Below, piece by piece: positions 61,199-64,000 of a stretch of 64,000 nucleotides of DNA. How positions within the stretch are numbered: the first letter of the stretch is position 1; each line of letters opens with the position of its first letter. The position numbers and the translations under genes were made by a program. The notes under the pieces were generated by a model that did not search any database, was not told where the DNA came from, and worked only from the letters and a program-made list of their open reading frames with translations. Location: contig CAZULW010000008.1 in the NCBI GenBank assembly GCA_964621455.1, positions 1 to 64,000 on the forward strand, read 5' to 3'. The DNA comes from G020354025 sp964621455. GTDB taxonomy: Bacteria; Fidelibacterota; Marinisomatia; SCGC-AAA003-L08; TS1B11.

Positions 61199-63211
61199 CT
61201 ACCTGATTATGGCAAATTTTCCAACGAAACTCTTGCCATCTGTACCCGTAGCATGGGACTCAACGTGATACACGTAAAAGCCTGGCACTACATACAGCAG
61301 CCATTTGTTGGTTTGATAATCCAAGGTTAAGATACTGCCCCATGATTCTGCCCCGCTACCGTCGTCATGATCGATTTCGCGAACCAGATCACCGGCCAGG
61401 GTATAGATTCTTATCGTGCACGCAGAGGGCAGCCCTATGAACTCCATGCGGAGTTCTTCACCTGAGCCTAGAAGACCACTGTGCTGCCGGAATGGATTCG
61501 GAACAACATGGACTCGTTCGGAAGGGAAGTCTTCATTGGCTGCACGCAGGGGATAGACCGGGAAGCGGTTGGCGTTTACCAGGCCGCTCTCATTTCCGTC
61601 AGCATCATAGCTTGATACTGCGTAGTAATAACCTACACCAAGATATAGATCAGTAGATTCATATACAATATAATCTCCCTCGGTCGTGACCTCGGCGAGT
61701 GTCAGATCATCCACCAATTCCCAGGGACCAGTTACGAACTCGGTCGACCGGTAAACTCTATAGCCGGCCAGATCATTTGTGCCCAAATCGGGATCGGTGT
61801 ATGTTGACGGTACAGGAGGCCATGCGACCTCAACACCAAAGTCAATGGGTGTGAGGATTAGACTGCCTTCCCCATCTGTCGGAGTTGGAGGGGGATCGGC
61901 CACGTCATATCCGGCGGCATACAATTCACGTGCCGCTGCTACATTGGCAAAGAGGGAATCCCGTGAAGCAGTTGCCATCAAAGCGACATTAGCGTCCCCG
62001 CCCTCAATGATCTTGGCCCGATCCATCTCGCCGAGCACTTCAGCAAAAACTACTGTTTCTGACGCCCCAGCGGCAATGCTGAGGGGTCCCACCGAAACCA
62101 GCATTTCCGGACTCCGCTCGTATTTGTTGCCACCTTCACCTGCAGGAAGCCCTGCCTTTGCAGCATCCCATGACATGCGTGGTTGCTGGTGGGTCATGAC
62201 AGTTTTGAAGTACGCTGGAGCATCGGTACCCAATCTTGCCATCAGGTCCTCCGGAGGTCCTTCGCTTGAGGTTCCCTGCCCAAGATATTCGAGAATATTC
62301 ATATTAACATTTGCCCCGGCGGAATCGAGCACTATTGAGGTAATGTAGGCCGGAGACAGGAGCTCATGATCGCGGGCACCGGATTCTGTAATATCGGCCG
62401 GATCACCTATATCGCCAGTAGTCGGACCTGGTCCGAAGAGGAAGGTCACAGGTGTTTCGTCTTCCCATATGAAACTGCGATCATCATAAAAGTAGAAGAT
62501 ATCATGTTCGTCGCTCCACCCATATTTATCATCATAGTCATCGCCAGGTCCAAGCCAATCACCTCTCATTGATGCCCAGATAGCAAGCCTGGTACCAAAG
62601 TGAACATTATCTAGCGCCGTAGCACCCGTATTGGTGATGGTGAACTCATGGATCACGAAATCATCGTATTTGGGATAACTCCACACCATGCTCTTATGAT
62701 CGATGTCAACATCCAGGTCGATAACATGAAGACCGCCAGTCACAATCTCTTCTGCGAGCAGGGCAGGATCTTCCATGTTAAAATTCTGGATCAGGGTGGC
62801 GTTTGCAGTTGCAGTCATATACTGTGCCGCTGCGTAAAAACGTCCGTTGATAGTATGGGCCGCTGCTACCCCTCCCCTTTCACCATAGATGGCGTAACCA
62901 CCGGCATCGATATAGGTTGGCTTATCCGACAGGTCGGAACCGGATGAATGGCCAGGATAATCGAGGGCGTAGAATGGCCAGGGAAGATCGACTTCACCTA
63001 AGCGGTATGAATTCGCGATGGTCACCCATACCTTGCCCCGGGTGAGGCTCTCTTTGCCCCACTGAACCTGTCCAAGTAGCTCCTGCCCCAAGCCAAAGAG
63101 CATAAACGCCACCAGGAAAATATTTATCAATTTGTGTTGCATACTGCAACCGATTTTTCGAAGATACATTGTTTGCCTCATAATTTTGGGTAACCCATTG
63201 TCGGTTAACAT
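61199..63211 (-). CDS. large surface protein with FnIII-like domain and T9SS/FlgD-like C-terminal module
   Basis: 670 residues from ATG 63211 (AAGGGA eight bases upstream); the signal peptide proper begins near MQHKLINIFLVAFMLFGLGQ (ATG at 63142). Residues 50-430 are beta-rich with acidic loops (GPGDDYDDKYG). About 440-560 resembles a fibronectin III repeat (GYRVYRSTEF, YYYAVSSYDADGNES). The last 100 residues carry VHVVPNPFRQ, IRIYTLAGDLVREIDH and PGFYVYHVES, the pattern of C-terminal sorting/FlgD-like modules in FCB bacteria. It lies between the TonB receptor and PorV-like genes, so it may be the surface partner of the receptor. Substrate unknown. Confidence 0.75.
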   Translation of the reverse strand: MLTDNGLPKIMRQTMYLRKIGCSMQHKLINIFLVAFMLFGLGQELLGQVQWGKESLTRGKVWVTIANSYRLGEVDLPWPFYALDYPGHSSGSDLSDKPTYIDAGGYAIYGERGGVAAAHTINGRFYAAAQYMTATANATLIQNFNMEDPALLAEEIVTGGLHVIDLDVDIDHKSMVWSYPKYDDFVIHEFTITNTGATALDNVHFGTRLAIWASMRGDWLGPGDDYDDKYGWSDEHDIFYFYDDRSFIWEDETPVTFLFGPGPTTGDIGDPADITESGARDHELLSPAYITSIVLDSAGANVNMNILEYLGQGTSSEGPPEDLMARLGTDAPAYFKTVMTHQQPRMSWDAAKAGLPAGEGGNKYERSPEMLVSVGPLSIAAGASETVVFAEVLGEMDRAKIIEGGDANVALMATASRDSLFANVAAARELYAAGYDVADPPPTPTDGEGSLILTPIDFGVEVAWPPVPSTYTDPDLGTNDLAGYRVYRSTEFVTGPWELVDDLTLAEVTTEGDYIVYESTDLYLGVGYYYAVSSYDADGNESGLVNANRFPVYPLRAANEDFPSERVHVVPNPFRQHSGLLGSGEELRMEFIGLPSACTIRIYTLAGDLVREIDHDDGSGAESWGSILTLDYQTNKWLLYVVPGFYVYHVESHATGTDGKSFVGKFAIIR

Positions 63212-63241
63212 TTCAAAGTTCCCTTAGTTGGGTTCATTGCC

Positions 63242-64000
63242 TTAGATATCAACGCGCAAATTGAAGAACAATTGCCGGGGTGGATTAGTCCACTGATTAT
63301 ATGCACCCCAAACATCTGGTTCGCCGGACAGCCAATGCTTTGGCATTCTAGCTTCATCCAGGGTCAGGCCCTCGGCTTTGTCCTCATCTGAAAGTTCCGT
63401 TTTCTCATGGTAATTGATCAGATCATCACCACCGAGCATGTTGAGGTCCTTATTATTGAACAGGTTCCTAACTTCCAATGCCAGTTCCGTTTTAACACCG
63501 AATGCATCGAAGGTTCTGGCGATTTTCAAGTTTGTTCTAAAGTGAGGTAACCAGCGCTTGTTATTAGGTTTCGTCGAAGTATCATCAGGCCCGTGGTAGG
63601 TATACTGCTGGCCATTCCAATACTCGAAGTAGAGATTAGCATGGAGTTTTTCAAGGGGATGAATTCCAGCAATTGCCGGCCCATAACCCTCGTAGAAATC
63701 GAGATTGGCCTGCGCCTTGATTTTGTGGTTGTTGTTCCAGGCTTTCCTTACCATCCCATAGCCATACCGCGAATCAATGCCAGATCCTAATTCGTATAGC
63801 GCAGAGTATCCTTGTACTCCACCCGTGCTGAACGATAGATCATAATCGATCTGGAAATTCAGCGGGAAGGCGAAATTGGAGGCCAGGGAAGTCTCAATGC
63901 CACGGATATCTGCATAAGCACTATTGGATGCCATCATGGCTACGTTATACTGATTATCATTGGTGTACAGCGTTGTCCATGGATTCGAATCACCCCACCT
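63242..64000 (-). CDS. TonB-dependent receptor, C-terminal part (runs off the window)
   Basis: The minus-strand frame is open from the window edge (RWGDSNPWTTLYTNDNQYNV at the edge) to the stop at 63242, about 252 residues. It shows alternating beta strands of an outer membrane barrel: IRGIETSLASNFAFPLNFQI, YFEYWNGQQYTYHG, LALEVRNLFNNKDLN and the end QLFFNLRVDI. These fit the last strands of a TonB-dependent receptor; the plug and most of the barrel lie beyond 64000. It would import a ligand too large for porins. It is the first gene of the downstream minus-strand run that includes the ribose genes. Confidence 0.8.
   Translation of the reverse strand, partial: RWGDSNPWTTLYTNDNQYNVAMMASNSAYADIRGIETSLASNFAFPLNFQIDYDLSFSTGGVQGYSALYELGSGIDSRYGYGMVRKAWNNNHKIKAQANLDFYEGYGPAIAGIHPLEKLHANLYFEYWNGQQYTYHGPDDTSTKPNNKRWLPHFRTNLKIARTFDAFGVKTELALEVRNLFNNKDLNMLGGDDLINYHEKTELSDEDKAEGLTLDEARMPKHWLSGEPDVWGAYNQWTNPPRQLFFNLRVDI

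Overview
The window reads as one scaffold of an uncultured, Gram-negative heterotroph. Evidence for an outer membrane: a TonB-dependent receptor, a PorV/PorQ-type protein, many lipoproteins, and a surface protein with the C-terminal 'VPNPF' / FlgD-like module common in the FCB group. A run of 100 Ns (30509-30608) shows it is a scaffolded assembly, probably a MAG. My best guess is a lineage near Neomarinimicrobiota, Calditrichota or KSB1; this is inference from gene style, not a phylogenetic result.

Region 1 (1-23.2 kb) is a pectin/uronate island, almost all on the minus strand. It has a secreted pectate lyase, an FG-GAP lipoprotein, a calcineurin-like phosphoesterase, a metallo-beta-lactamase-fold protein, a TRAP transporter (dctPQM), uronate isomerase, tagaturonate/fructuronate epimerase UxaE, a mannonate-type SDR, KDG kinase, KDPG aldolase, 6-phosphogluconate dehydrogenase, two Gfo/Idh/MocA oxidoreductases, two HAD phosphatases and a LarA-family nickel racemase homologue. 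Together these take polygalacturonate to pyruvate plus glyceraldehyde-3-phosphate, except that no mannonate dehydratase is visible.

Region 2 (23.5-32.8 kb) holds a TPR lipoprotein, a FabF plus FabK/nitronate-monooxygenase-like pair, and a four-gene redox set: Tat-exported Fe-S aldo/keto reductase, DUF6599-like lipoprotein, NapH-like membrane ferredoxin and DUF362 protein. Region 3 (33.4-41.5 kb) is a pentose operon (FucI/AraA-like isomerase, Zn dehydrogenase, ribulokinase, ribulose-5-phosphate 4-epimerase), followed by a DUF89 phosphatase and a GH127 beta-L-arabinofuranosidase. It fits use of the arabinan side chains of pectin.

Region 4 (41.6-50.9 kb) is a scar zone: an IS3 orfA fragment, a tRNA-3'-end-like relic interrupted by a GC-rich repeat, an AT-rich glycosidase gene, a PQQ-propeller pseudogene, an enlarged MITE copy, GC-rich palindromic repeats and a chimeric beta-helix/TPR gene. 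Region 5 (50.9-64 kb) is a run of co-directional minus-strand genes: TonB-dependent receptor (partial), surface protein, PorV-like protein, GRP-type sugar transporter, three exported ADP-ribosylglycohydrolase-fold proteins, ribokinase and a lipoprotein nucleoside hydrolase. I read it as a candidate system for harvesting ribose from extracellular ribosides.

Two things recur. A 94-bp MITE-like repeat occurs as an inverted pair around the SDR gene and again at 45.7 kb. In-frame gene remnants or fusions are also frequent (83-370, 22436-23161, 44104-45651, 49104-50903). No rRNA, complete tRNA, CRISPR array, intact transposase or phage gene was seen.
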